NCBI GenBank assembly: GCA_031278575.1
Contig: JAITKD010000101.1
Coordinates: 1 to 15,969 of the forward strand
Direction of reading: 5' to 3'
DNA from: Spirochaetaceae bacterium
Lineage (GTDB): Bacteria; Spirochaetota; Spirochaetia; Treponematales; Breznakiellaceae
Length of the DNA: 15,969 bases
The notes beneath the pieces were generated by a model. The model was not told the origin of the DNA, made no database searches, and saw nothing but the letters and a program-made list of their open reading frames with translations. Numbering within the stretch: position 1 is the first letter of the stretch; every line of letters begins with the position of its first letter. Positions 7,955 through 14,285 of the stretch are shown here, in pieces. The position numbers and the translations under genes are program-made.

Positions 7955-8137
7955 CACGGGCAACACGTTAAGAAGGGGGAGCGCCATGGGTCCCCAAAAG
8001 GAAACGCGATACCCCCTAAAAAGCCGTTTTTGACGCGGCTCCCCCTCGCTCCAGCCTCCTCGGGCTTCGCCCTGCGGTGGCTTCCGCTGCCCCCACTCCT
8101 TTTTTTCACGGGCCTAATCCGCAACCGGTTGACCGCG
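7955..8137 (-). repeat. 183-bp structured inverted-repeat element, copy A
   Basis: This is a reverse-orientation copy of the element at 9471-9653. The core (8024-8106) matches the other copy over about 82 bp with one substitution and one difference in A-run length. Ends are diverged terminal inverted repeats (7955-7972 and 8119-8137; about 12 of 19 match within this copy). The internal 9-bp stem AGGGGGAGC (7974-7982) with GCTCCCCCT (8038-8046) is kept, while most of the roughly 55-bp loop between them differs from copy B. It ends 51 bp upstream of the ispD start, so it may be in the ispD promoter or leader. Confidence 0.85.
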
Positions 8138-8156
8138 GGAATTGTTGTGTAAGAAC

Positions 8157-8199
8157 CCTTTCCTCCTTTTCAGGAGGAAAGGCCGGTTCCTCGGGAACC
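8157..8199 (-). terminator. Two adjacent hairpins downstream of tRNA-Arg
   Basis: A perfect 10-bp stem (8157-8166 with 8173-8182, six-base loop) stands next to a GGTTCC-TCG-GGAACC hairpin. Read on the minus strand they follow tRNA-Arg by 40 to 80 bases, and the second is followed by GTTCTT, a weak U-rich tail. A terminator or processing signal for the tRNA transcript is the simplest reading. Confidence 0.5.
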
Positions 8200-8238
8200 A
8201 AGGGGGGCGCTTTCCGTTGAGTTACTATTACCTTGTTT

Positions 8239-8312
8239 TGAGGCTGAGAGGATTCGAACCTCCGACCGTCAGATCCGCAATCTGAAGCTCTATCCAGCTG
8301 AGCTACAACCTC
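8239..8312 (-). tRNA. tRNA-Arg (anticodon GCG)
   Basis: The minus strand folds into a full cloverleaf of 73 bases plus discriminator A. The acceptor pair is GAGGTTG with CAGCCTC (one G-T), the D loop AGCTGGATA contains A20 (an arginine identity base), and the anticodon stem is TCAGA/TCTGA with loop TTGCGGA. The T loop is TTCGAAT. The anticodon GCG reads CGC and, by wobble, CGT. CCA is not encoded. The anticodon is notable, since most bacteria read these codons with ACG modified to ICG. Confidence 0.95.
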
Positions 8313-8317
8313 TCATT

Positions 8318-8549
8318 TTCGGAGCAGGGGGGATTCGGCTTTCGGTCGCTTGCATCCCGCAAGCTCCCTCAAGCCCGCCTACGCGCTTGCCGGCGCGTCC
8401 CTGCGCCGGCTCTATCCGTCAAGGCTCACGCCTTGGCCGTATGGCCCAAGCGCTCCGTTTCGAATCCCCACTGGGGGCGCTATAACGCATCATCTTCCCA
8501 AAAAAGCCTTTACCGGCAATAAATTACCGTTCGGAGCAGGGGGGATTCG
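8318..8549. repeat. 20-bp direct repeat of the tRNA-Ser 3' end, 212 bp apart (att-like)
   Basis: The 20 bases at 8530-8549, which are the last bases of the tRNA-Ser gene and its downstream edge, recur exactly at 8318-8337. The extra copy lies downstream of tRNA-Ser in its direction of transcription and six bases from the 5' end of tRNA-Arg. This is the pattern left by site-specific integration into a tRNA 3' end (attL/attR), with 192 bp of non-tRNA DNA between. No integrase is present, so it would be a relic or a minimal element. Confidence 0.65.
8343..8456. other. Array of short perfect hairpins between two tRNA genes
   Basis: Consecutive perfect hairpins are GCTTGC/GCAAGC (8348-8364), GCCGGCGC/GCGCCGGC (8389-8410), CAAGGC/GCCTTG (8420-8435) and GGCC/GGCC (8435-8446). 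A further pair, GCGCTTG (8383-8389) with CAAGCGC (8447-8453), encloses the inner ones as a multibranch junction. Both ends carry GGGGATTCG followed at 8 to 9 bases by CGCTTG, in inverted orientation. It may be a structured RNA or a non-autonomous element. No open reading frame here is credible. Confidence 0.55.
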
Positions 8550-8619
8550 AACCCCCGGTACCCTTTCGAGGTACAACTCCTTAGCAGGGAGCCCGATTCA
8601 ACCGCTCTCGCACCGCTCC
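8532..8619 (-). tRNA. tRNA-Ser (anticodon GCT)
   Basis: The minus strand folds as an 88-base class II tRNA. The acceptor is GGAGCGG with CTGCTCC, discriminator G. The anticodon stem is GCTCC/GGAGT with loop CTGCTAA. A long variable arm (TACC CTCGAAAG GGTA type) and a T arm with TTCGAAT follow. Anticodon GCT reads the serine codons AGC and AGT. CCA is not encoded. Its 3' end is duplicated 212 bp downstream. Confidence 0.96.
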
Positions 8620-8631
8620 ATGAGTTAGTAT

Positions 8632-8660
8632 AAAATAATCCTTTTCGCGTCCGTTGTCAA
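8632..8660 (-). promoter_or_regulatory. Sigma-70 promoter of tRNA-Ser
   Basis: On the minus strand a consensus -35 TTGACA (8660-8655) is followed after 17 bp by TATTTT (8637-8632); a second box, TATACT, overlaps it at 8632-8627. Initiation would fall 5 to 12 bases before the mature tRNA 5' end. Confidence 0.6.
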
Positions 8661-8818
8661 CCGGCAAACGGTAAAATTGCCGTTAAAATAGACTCCCGAT
8701 GAGCCTCCGCGCCCTTCAAGCTAAACAGGACCCCCAATTTTAAACGAAATTTATTTAAAAATTTAAAATTTCCAAAGTTTTACTAAAGCAAAACGCCTGT
8801 CAAGTACATATATTATCC

Positions 8819-9337
8819 ATGAGACAATTACGGATACTCAAACAAGGGGTGTGGTACGAAATCCGTACCCGCGTCAACAACCGGGAGCCGTTGTTCCGCT
8901 TAGGTACCGGCGCCGCGGCGCCGGTACCCAGTAAGGCCCTGGCGCTGTTCGCCCGGGTGTTCCGGGAGACGAAACTGCGGTTCGTTTTCGAGGTTCGCGG
9001 GCTGTGTTTGGCGGACGACTGGCTGACGTTCTATATCAAGCCGGCGGACGGGCTGGAACTGCCCGCAATCATGCAGTGGCTGAAGCAGGTGTTCGCCCAG
9101 CGGTTCAACCGCCTGGACGGCCGGATCGGGCATATCTGGGGGGACCGGTACGGGTCGTGGATACTGGAGGGGGAACCGCCGCCGGAGTCTGGAACGGGGC
9201 GGGGGGATTCGGACCCTGGGGTCAGACCCCAGAATGGGGATTCAGACACTGGGGTCAGACCCTGGTATGGGGAAACGGCGATCCACCCCGCTTTTTTCCT
9301 CCTATTCCCCCTTTCCGCCACCCCCACGCCCGGATAA
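8819..9337 (+). CDS. REP-associated transposase (Y1/HUH) relative lacking catalytic residues, 172 aa
   Basis: Residues 10-116 match the Y1 transposase fold of REP-associated tyrosine transposases (RAYT): VWYEIRTRVNNREPLF at the start and QRFNRLDGRIGHIWGDRYGSWIL at the end are the family's landmarks. Active members have an HUH motif (as in MPNHFHLL) and a tyrosine in a RYxxxFN context. Here the matching segment reads LADDWLTFYI, giving W68-L69-T70, and the tyrosine position is Phe92. All three catalytic residues appear replaced, so single-strand DNA cleavage is unlikely; DNA or RNA binding may remain. The C-terminal tail holds two 11-residue repeats (GDSDPGVRPQN and GDSDTGVRPWY, 129-150) encoded by the palindromic repeat. 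TATATTAT lies just before the ATG and no Shine-Dalgarno is seen. It could be a domesticated protein or a decaying gene; the intact frame through the whole domain favours the first. Confidence 0.75.
   Translation: MRQLRILKQGVWYEIRTRVNNREPLFRLGTGAAAPVPSKALALFARVFRETKLRFVFEVRGLCLADDWLTFYIKPADGLELPAIMQWLKQVFAQRFNRLDGRIGHIWGDRYGSWILEGEPPPESGTGRGDSDPGVRPQNGDSDTGVRPWYGETAIHPAFFLLFPLSATPTPG
9203..9268 (+). repeat. Two 33-bp tandem units with GGGGTCAGACCC palindromes (REP-like)
   Basis: Units span 9203-9235 and 9236-9268. Unit one holds a perfect 17-base palindrome with central A (9216-9232); unit two holds the same with a slightly shorter arm (9249-9263). The period is a multiple of three, so the array stays in frame and adds two 11-residue repeats to the RAYT-like protein. 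Palindromes of this kind are known from REP elements linked to RAYT genes. Confidence 0.85.
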
Positions 9338-9470
9338 ACGGCGCCAATCCGCCCGGGATTCCGTATCTGTTACCCTGTCCACCCCAAGCCGAAAACTCCC
9401 CGGGGAGAGGTCTGTCCCGAATCAGGTAAAACCTGAATTGCGGGTCACGTTTAGGACAGGGGGGGTATCA
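9338..9470. other. Non-coding stretch with nested inverted repeats
   Basis: CCCTGTCC (9373-9380) and GGACAGGG (9454-9461) are inverted repeats enclosing CTCCCCGGGGAG and CAGGT-AAA-ACCTG hairpins and one GGTCTGTCCC half-site that resembles the GGGGTCAGACCC palindrome upstream. It lies between the RAYT-like gene and repeat copy B. It could be the 3' end structure of the gene or part of a repeat cluster. Confidence 0.45.
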
Positions 9471-9653
9471 CACGGTCAACCAGTTACGGATTAAGCCCGC
9501 GAAAAAAGGAGTGGGGGTAGCGGAAGCCACCGCAGGGCGAAGCCCGAGGAGGCTGGAGCGAGGGGGAGCCGCGTCAAAAACGGTTCGTCATGGACAAAAC
9601 GGGTACATTCGATGACATCTCCGGCGCTCCCCCTCCGTAACCTGTTGACCGTG
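9471..9653 (+). repeat. 183-bp structured inverted-repeat element, copy B
   Basis: Terminal inverted repeats of 19 bp (9471-9489 and 9635-9653) match at 17 of 19 positions. Inside lie small hairpins GCGG/CCGC (9520-9533) and GGGC-GAA-GCCC (9535-9545). A 9-bp stem AGGGGGAGC (9561-9569) with GCTCCCCCT (9626-9634) brackets a 56-base loop. The core 9502-9583 is almost identical to copy A, and the loop beyond about 9584 is not. No open reading frame and no obvious target-site duplication are seen. It is a MITE-like or structured-RNA element. Confidence 0.85.
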
Positions 9654-9715
9654 CAAGGCTCCATCCGCAAGAGCGGGTTCCGGGGTATGGAAAGCGGCTT
9701 CCGGCCACGTTCAAT

Positions 9716-11443
9716 TTACCGGGGGAAGCGTTTTTCTTCCTCCGCAAGATCGAGGCCCAGGGTGCCCCCGGGGTTCATGATGTTATCCGGGTCAAAGTGC
9801 CGTTTCAGGGCCCGGAGGACGGCGTATTCGTTGCGGCCGATGCTGCCCTCCAGCCAGGGGCCGAACATCTTGCCGATGCCGTGGTGGTGGCTCATGGCCG
9901 CCCCGGAACGCTGGATGGCGTCCAGGATCCCCGAGTGGAATCGCCGGTACTCATCGGGATCGTGGATCCGGGCGATGAAGATCCAGTAGAGGTTGGCCCC
10001 CTGGGGGTAGACGTGGCTCATGTGGGTCATGCAGATCGTGTTGGGGCGGCTCTTGCAGTAGGCGCGGACCTCCCGGTGGACCGTGCCCATGTTGCTCCAG
10101 TTCACGGCGCACTCCATGGTGTCCATCACGAGGCCGAAGTCCTGCATGGTGTCCCGGAGGTAGGGGTCGCTGAACCGGCCCTTTTCCCAGGCCCGGCAGA
10201 CCACCCCGGTGAGGCCCAGGCCCCCGTGCTTCCGGGCCACCCGGCGGACGTTTTTGGCGCAGTTCCGGGAAAAGCCCGCCTCGCCGTTGGTAAAGCCCAG
10301 GAAAAGGCACATCTCCCCGGTTTTGAAGCCCCGGCTGTTGAAGAGGCGCCGCAGGGGGCTTTCGCTCACCCGGTACATGTGCATCATCACCGAGGTTTCC
10401 TCCGGGTCCGAGAGGCGGAACACCGAGGGATAGCCCGCCTCGCTCTGCATGATCTCCCGGGCCGCGGCCTGGCCGGTTTCCCAGTCCTTGAACATATAGG
10501 AGAAACGTTTCACGGTCTTCGGCATGTGGCGGAAGACCTTGAGGGTTACGTGGGTCAACACCCCGAAGGCCCCTTCGCTGCCCATCATGATCTGGTCAAG
10601 GTCGGGGCCCGTAGCCTTCCGGGGGTAGCGGTCGGTGTGGATGGCGCCCACGGGGGTGGCGTAGTCCTGGCCCAGAACGAGGTCCTGGATGCAGCCGTAG
10701 TAGGTGGAGTTCTGCCCGGCCCCGTGGGTTACCACCCAGCCCCCCACCGAGGAGTGCTCGAAGCTCTGGGGGAAGTGGCCCGAGGTATAGGCCCGTTTGG
10801 CGCCGAATACGGCCGGGGCGCGGTTCAGGGTTTCTTCCAGTTTGGGGCCGCTCATCCCCGCCTCCACGGTGATGGTCTGGTCGATCTCGTTGAAACTCAC
10901 CACCTTGTTGAACCGGAGCCGCATATCCAGGGAAACCCCGCCCTTGACGCACTCCACCCCCCGGGTTACCGAGGAACCGCCGCCGTACACGTAGAGGGGG
11001 ATCTTCTCCCCGGCGCAGAAGGCCACGACCGCCTCGATCTGCTCCTTACTGTCAGGGTACAGCACCGCATCGGGGATGTTTTCGACGATCTTGTTCCGTA
11101 TCCGCAAAAGGTCGTACATGGTCTTGCCGTAGGCCACCGAAAGCCGGGCGTAGTCGTCGGTGCGGACAAAGTCCTTGCCCACCATGTCCGCAAACCGGGC
11201 AAGCTGGGGGGCGGTGAGCTTTACGGGGATGTCGAACCGCACCGGATCCAGCCCCAGATCCTCGCGGTATTCCTTGAAATCCTCGTCGGTCAGATCGAAC
11301 TGGGCCTTCATCAGCTTGTAGAGGGATTCCCGGGGGATCTTGATGTCCTCGGGCTTTCCCCACTTAAAAATAGACCGGTACGAATCGGGGGGAACCTTTC
11401 CGTGATACCACTGGGGTTCAAAATCTTTGTATGTATGGGCCAT
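9716..11443 (-). CDS. FAD-linked oxidase family, alkylglycerone-phosphate synthase-like, 575 aa
   Basis: This belongs to the FAD-binding (PCMH-type) oxidase family. The closest fit is alkyl-dihydroxyacetonephosphate synthase, which swaps the acyl chain of acyl-DHAP for a fatty alcohol and starts ether-lipid (plasmalogen-type) synthesis. The FAD-binding part has YVYGGGSSVTRG (151-162) and PQSFEHSSVGGWVVTHGAGQ (225-244), close to the synthase pattern. The histidine triplet SHHHGIGK (518-525) is the catalytic-loop signature, and FDPDNIMNPG closes the protein. The length is normal for bacterial members. A D-lactate or glycolate dehydrogenase of the same superfamily is the alternative, but those usually lack the HHH motif. 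GAGGAG lies six bases before ATG 11443. It stands alone, with its own promoter, downstream of the transporter operon; no acyl-DHAP-forming acyltransferase gene is in the window. Confidence 0.85.
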   Translation of the reverse strand: MAHTYKDFEPQWYHGKVPPDSYRSIFKWGKPEDIKIPRESLYKLMKAQFDLTDEDFKEYREDLGLDPVRFDIPVKLTAPQLARFADMVGKDFVRTDDYARLSVAYGKTMYDLLRIRNKIVENIPDAVLYPDSKEQIEAVVAFCAGEKIPLYVYGGGSSVTRGVECVKGGVSLDMRLRFNKVVSFNEIDQTITVEAGMSGPKLEETLNRAPAVFGAKRAYTSGHFPQSFEHSSVGGWVVTHGAGQNSTYYGCIQDLVLGQDYATPVGAIHTDRYPRKATGPDLDQIMMGSEGAFGVLTHVTLKVFRHMPKTVKRFSYMFKDWETGQAAAREIMQSEAGYPSVFRLSDPEETSVMMHMYRVSESPLRRLFNSRGFKTGEMCLFLGFTNGEAGFSRNCAKNVRRVARKHGGLGLTGVVCRAWEKGRFSDPYLRDTMQDFGLVMDTMECAVNWSNMGTVHREVRAYCKSRPNTICMTHMSHVYPQGANLYWIFIARIHDPDEYRRFHSGILDAIQRSGAAMSHHHGIGKMFGPWLEGSIGRNEYAVLRALKRHFDPDNIMNPGGTLGLDLAEEEKRFPR

Positions 11444-11460
11444 GGCTACTCCTCTTTTCT

Positions 11461-11488
11461 AGTGTAATGATTGGGGCGGGGAATGCAA
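11461..11488 (-). promoter_or_regulatory. Probable promoter of the alkylglycerone-phosphate synthase-like gene
   Basis: On the minus strand TTGCAT (11488-11483), a 16-bp spacer and TACACT (11466-11461) precede the gene, giving a leader of only about 12 bases that carries the GAGGAG ribosome-binding site. The 130-bp distance from btuD supports separate transcription. Confidence 0.45.
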
Positions 11489-11573
11489 GGGGGCCTTTTT
11501 CCGCCGGTTGTATTCCACGCCTTGTGTCCGCCACATGGGGTAAGGTTCGCCGTCCGCGCATTAGGTACGGTTC

Positions 11574-12350
11574 CTAAAATATATGAAGGGATGCCCCCGG
11601 GGGCAGATCAAAAACCCGGGAAATGGTATCCTTCCGCAGCACTTCCCGGGGTGCGCCCAGGGCGGCTATCTTTCCGTCCCCGATGAGGAGGACCCGGTCG
11701 GCGTATAGCCGGGCCAGGCTGAGGTCGTGGAGGCTGACCAGGGCGGCGGCCCCGTTCCCGGTCATGGAACGGATCAGGGTCATCACCATAAACCGGTATT
11801 TGGGGTCCAGGGTATTGGCGGGTTCGTCCAAAAGCAGGAGCCCCGCCTCCTGGGCCATAGCCCGGGCGATAAGGACCCGCTGGAATTCCCCCCCGGAAAG
11901 TTCCGTTACCGGGCGATCCTCCAGGCCCAAAAGCCCCGCGGCCTCCATCGCCCGGGCCACGGCCTGTTGATCCCGGGGATGTTCCGCCCCAAAAACGCCC
12001 CGGTAAGGGAACCGCCCCTGGGCGATGATTTCTTCCACCGTAAAGGGCCAGGACGGGCCGGTCCCCTGAAAGAGGAGGCTTATCTGTCCCGCCTTCTCCC
12101 GTTTGGTCATGGGGGCCGTATTCCTTCCGTCCAGGAGGATCCGGCCCCCCAGGGGTTTAAGGAGGCCCCCGATGGTTTTAAGGAGGGTGGTCTTCCCCGA
12201 ACCGTTGGGCCCGGCCAGGGCCAGCAATTCCCCGGGGTTGAGGGTGAGGGAAATACCGGTAAGGACGGGTTTTGCTTTAAACCCCGCGGTGAGATTTTCC
12301 AGTTCCAGCCGGGGAGTTCCGGCGGGGGGCGCGGAGGGCGCGGTTTTCAT
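11574..12350 (-). CDS. btuD: ABC transporter ATPase, BtuD/FecE type, 258 aa
   Basis: This is the cytoplasmic ATP-hydrolysing subunit of a corrinoid or siderophore importer. Walker A is GPNGSGKT (47-54), the Q-loop is Gln95 (LLFQG), the ABC signature LSGGE (151-155), Walker B LLLLDEP (171-177), the D-loop NTLD (179-182) and the switch histidine His208 (SLHDLS). The start is ATG 12350, whose first base overlaps the stop of the permease gene (TGATG), so translation is coupled. The longer open frame upstream of this ATG is a shadow of the permease gene. The vitamin B12 assignment comes from the binding protein in the same operon; the ATPase alone would not separate B12 from ferric-siderophore uptake. 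A TTAGG/CCTAA hairpin overlaps the stop codon. Confidence 0.92.
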   Translation of the reverse strand: MKTAPSAPPAGTPRLELENLTAGFKAKPVLTGISLTLNPGELLALAGPNGSGKTTLLKTIGGLLKPLGGRILLDGRNTAPMTKREKAGQISLLFQGTGPSWPFTVEEIIAQGRFPYRGVFGAEHPRDQQAVARAMEAAGLLGLEDRPVTELSGGEFQRVLIARAMAQEAGLLLLDEPANTLDPKYRFMVMTLIRSMTGNGAAALVSLHDLSLARLYADRVLLIGDGKIAALGAPREVLRKDTISRVFDLPPGASLHIF

Positions 12351-13378
12351 CAGAACCGCCCCAGCCGCCGGCCGTGGCGGGCCAGGAGGTAGATGAAGAA
12401 GGGTGCGCCCCCCAGGGCGGTGATGATACCGATGGGAAATTCCACGGCCCCCAGGGACCGGGCGCCGATGTCCGCCAGCACGAGGAGGAGGGCCCCCATC
12501 AGGGCGGCGGCGGGGAGGAGCCGTCTGTGGACCGGGCCGGTGATCATCCGTACCGCATGGGGGGCGATGAGGCCCACAAAGCCGATGATCCCCGCGGCGG
12601 AAACCGCCGCCGCCGCCGCCAGGGAGGCCCCCAGGGCGATAAAACCCCGGGTCTTGGGCACGTCTATTCCCAGGCTCCCGGCGACCTCCTCCCCCTGGAG
12701 GAGCAGGTCCAGGGGACGGCAGCCCAGAAAAACCAAGGCGCAGCCCAGGAACATCACCGGCAGGACCGCGGGTAATTCGGCCCAGGAGGTCCCGTTCAGG
12801 CTGCCCAGGAGCCAGTAGTACACCCGGTAAAGGTCCCGGTCCTTCAGAACCAGGATCAGGGAAAGGAGGGCCGAAAAAAACGCCCCCAGGGCGGACCCGG
12901 CCAGGAGCAGCGCCGCCGCCGGCGGCGGGTTTCCCACACTCCGGGCGATAACAAAGGCCAGACATACCGCACCCATAGCCCCCGCAAAGGCGCACAGGGA
13001 GGCCGGCGGCAGGGGGCCCGGCAGAACAAACCCCCCGGTGATTGCCAGGGCCGCCCCCAGGGCCGCCCCGGAGGAGGCCCCTATCACATAGGGATCCGCC
13101 AGGGAATTCCTGAATATCCCCTGGAAGGCCGCGCCGGAAACCGAGAGGGAGGCCCCCACGGCCACGGCAAGGATCAGCCGGGGCAGCCGGATCTCAAAAA
13201 GGATCAGGGCGGCCGTATCCTCCCCTTCGGGATTGAACAAAAACAAAAAGGCCCGGTACAGTTCTTGGGGGCTAAACCCCACAGGACCCGAGAGGAGCCC
13301 CCAGAAAAAGGCCAGGATCAGGGCCAAAAAAAGGGCGATCCCCAGGGATAGGGACCACATTCCCCGCTTACTTACCAT
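12350..13378 (-). CDS. btuC: ABC transporter permease, BtuC/FecCD family, 342 aa
   Basis: This is the inner-membrane permease of the importer, with about ten hydrophobic helices. The family signature SGAAFQGIFRNSLADPYVIGASSGA lies after the second helix, and GIIGFVGLIAPHAVRM sits in the C-terminal half, followed by EFPIGIITALGGAPFFIYLL, the end typical of FecCD permeases. The start is placed at ATG 13378 (MVSKRGMW), which overlaps the btuF stop by 11 bases; ATG 13360, without overlap, is possible. The open frame upstream to 13504 is unrelated sequence inside btuF. Overlaps on both sides show tight translational coupling between the three transporter genes. Confidence 0.92.
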   Translation of the reverse strand: MVSKRGMWSLSLGIALFLALILAFFWGLLSGPVGFSPQELYRAFLFLFNPEGEDTAALILFEIRLPRLILAVAVGASLSVSGAAFQGIFRNSLADPYVIGASSGAALGAALAITGGFVLPGPLPPASLCAFAGAMGAVCLAFVIARSVGNPPPAAALLLAGSALGAFFSALLSLILVLKDRDLYRVYYWLLGSLNGTSWAELPAVLPVMFLGCALVFLGCRPLDLLLQGEEVAGSLGIDVPKTRGFIALGASLAAAAAVSAAGIIGFVGLIAPHAVRMITGPVHRRLLPAAALMGALLLVLADIGARSLGAVEFPIGIITALGGAPFFIYLLARHGRRLGRF

Positions 13379-14273
13379 GGAGGATCCCGGCAATAGCCAG
13401 TACCGCGTCGGCAAGCCGGGGGCCGTAGCGGTAGAGGTCGCTGACCGTGGCGATCCGGCCCTCCCGTACCGCGGGTATCCCCTGCCAGCCCGGACGCCGG
13501 GCAAGGGCCCCCGGCTCCAGGATCTTTCCGTGATCGTCCCCGGCGATGATCCAGGCGGGTTTCCTGCGCAGGACCTCTTCGGCGCTTACCAGGGGCCACA
13601 TCTCCGAAAGATCCTCAAAAACATTCCGCCCCCCCCCGAGGCTTATGGCCTCGCTGATAAAGGTATTCCCCCCGGCGGTCATCAGGGGCTCGTCGGTGAG
13701 TTCCCAAAACACCCCCGGCCGTTCCCGGCCCTTCCACCGCGCTTCGGCCCGGCGTATCTTCTCCTCCATGAGGGCGATCACCTCCCGGGCCTTTTCCTCC
13801 TTTCCCGTCAGGGTTCCCAGGGTTTGGATGGTCCGGTAGACCTCGCTGAAATTCCGGGGTTCCACGGCGAAATTCCCTATGGAAAGCCGGTCCAGCAGGG
13901 TGATGATCCGCCCGTGCATATCCCCGGAGAGGATCACCAGATCGGGCCGGAGGGCGGCGATCCGCTCCACACCCACGGTAGCGCCGGAAAATCCCCCCAC
14001 TTTGGGGATAGCGGCGGTCTCCGGGGGATAGTCGCAATATTCGGTAACCCCCACGACCTGGCCCCCCGCCCCAAGGGCAAAGAGGATCTCCGTTACCGCG
14101 GGGCTCAAACTCACGATACGCCGGGGAGGGGCCGTAAGCGTCAGGGTTCTTCCCAAAACATCCCGGATTCGGCGGGTCTCTTCGGAATGCAGGGTGAAAG
14201 ACAGGAGAAACAGGATGGTTCCCAGGAGGAATTTACGGCAGGCCGCCCATATCCGGCTCTTTGGTATATTCAT
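13368..14273 (-). CDS. btuF: Periplasmic corrinoid-binding protein, BtuF-like, 301 aa
   Basis: This is the class-III substrate-binding protein that captures the ligand and delivers it to BtuCD. It has a signal peptide (hydrophobic residues 15-29, cleavage near HSEE) with no lipobox cysteine. RRIVSLSPAVTEILFALG (51-68) and EYCDYPPE (78-85) match BtuF strongly; DYPP is the usual B12-type feature. ISLGGGRNVFED and WPLVSAEEVLRRKPAWII further on also follow BtuF. Cobalamin or another corrinoid is therefore the likely ligand; haem or siderophore remains possible. The start is ATG 14273 with GGAGG six bases upstream; the TTG three bases earlier is less likely. It starts 12 bases after folC ends. A run of nine G on the coding strand (13629-13637) sits in the GGG codons of LGGGRN. 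Confidence 0.88.
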   Translation of the reverse strand: MNIPKSRIWAACRKFLLGTILFLLSFTLHSEETRRIRDVLGRTLTLTAPPRRIVSLSPAVTEILFALGAGGQVVGVTEYCDYPPETAAIPKVGGFSGATVGVERIAALRPDLVILSGDMHGRIITLLDRLSIGNFAVEPRNFSEVYRTIQTLGTLTGKEEKAREVIALMEEKIRRAEARWKGRERPGVFWELTDEPLMTAGGNTFISEAISLGGGRNVFEDLSEMWPLVSAEEVLRRKPAWIIAGDDHGKILEPGALARRPGWQGIPAVREGRIATVSDLYRYGPRLADAVLAIAGILHGK

Positions 14274-14285
14274 CAAAAACCTCCC

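Noticed and set aside
7843-8124. Minus-strand reading frame with a Leu-rich stretch
   Set aside because: It overlaps the ispD start in another frame and runs through the structured repeat; no homology or coding pattern supports it.
8350-8628. 92-codon plus-strand reading frame
   Set aside because: Its C-terminal half is the antisense of tRNA-Ser and the rest crosses the hairpin array. Such tRNA-antisense frames are common false annotations.
7955-9653. Composite transposon bounded by the inverted 183-bp elements
   Set aside because: The interval holds two tRNA genes, no active transposase and no target-site duplication, so joint mobility is unlikely; the elements are better treated as separate dispersed repeats.
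9797-11467. 556-codon plus-strand reading frame
   Set aside because: It is antisense to the alkylglycerone-phosphate synthase-like gene, which has clear family motifs. Long antisense frames are expected in GC-rich coding DNA.
12351-12995. N-terminal extension of the ATPase reading frame
   Set aside because: The extension is an out-of-frame reading of the btuC permease; the ABC domain begins after the ATG at 12350 that overlaps the btuC stop.
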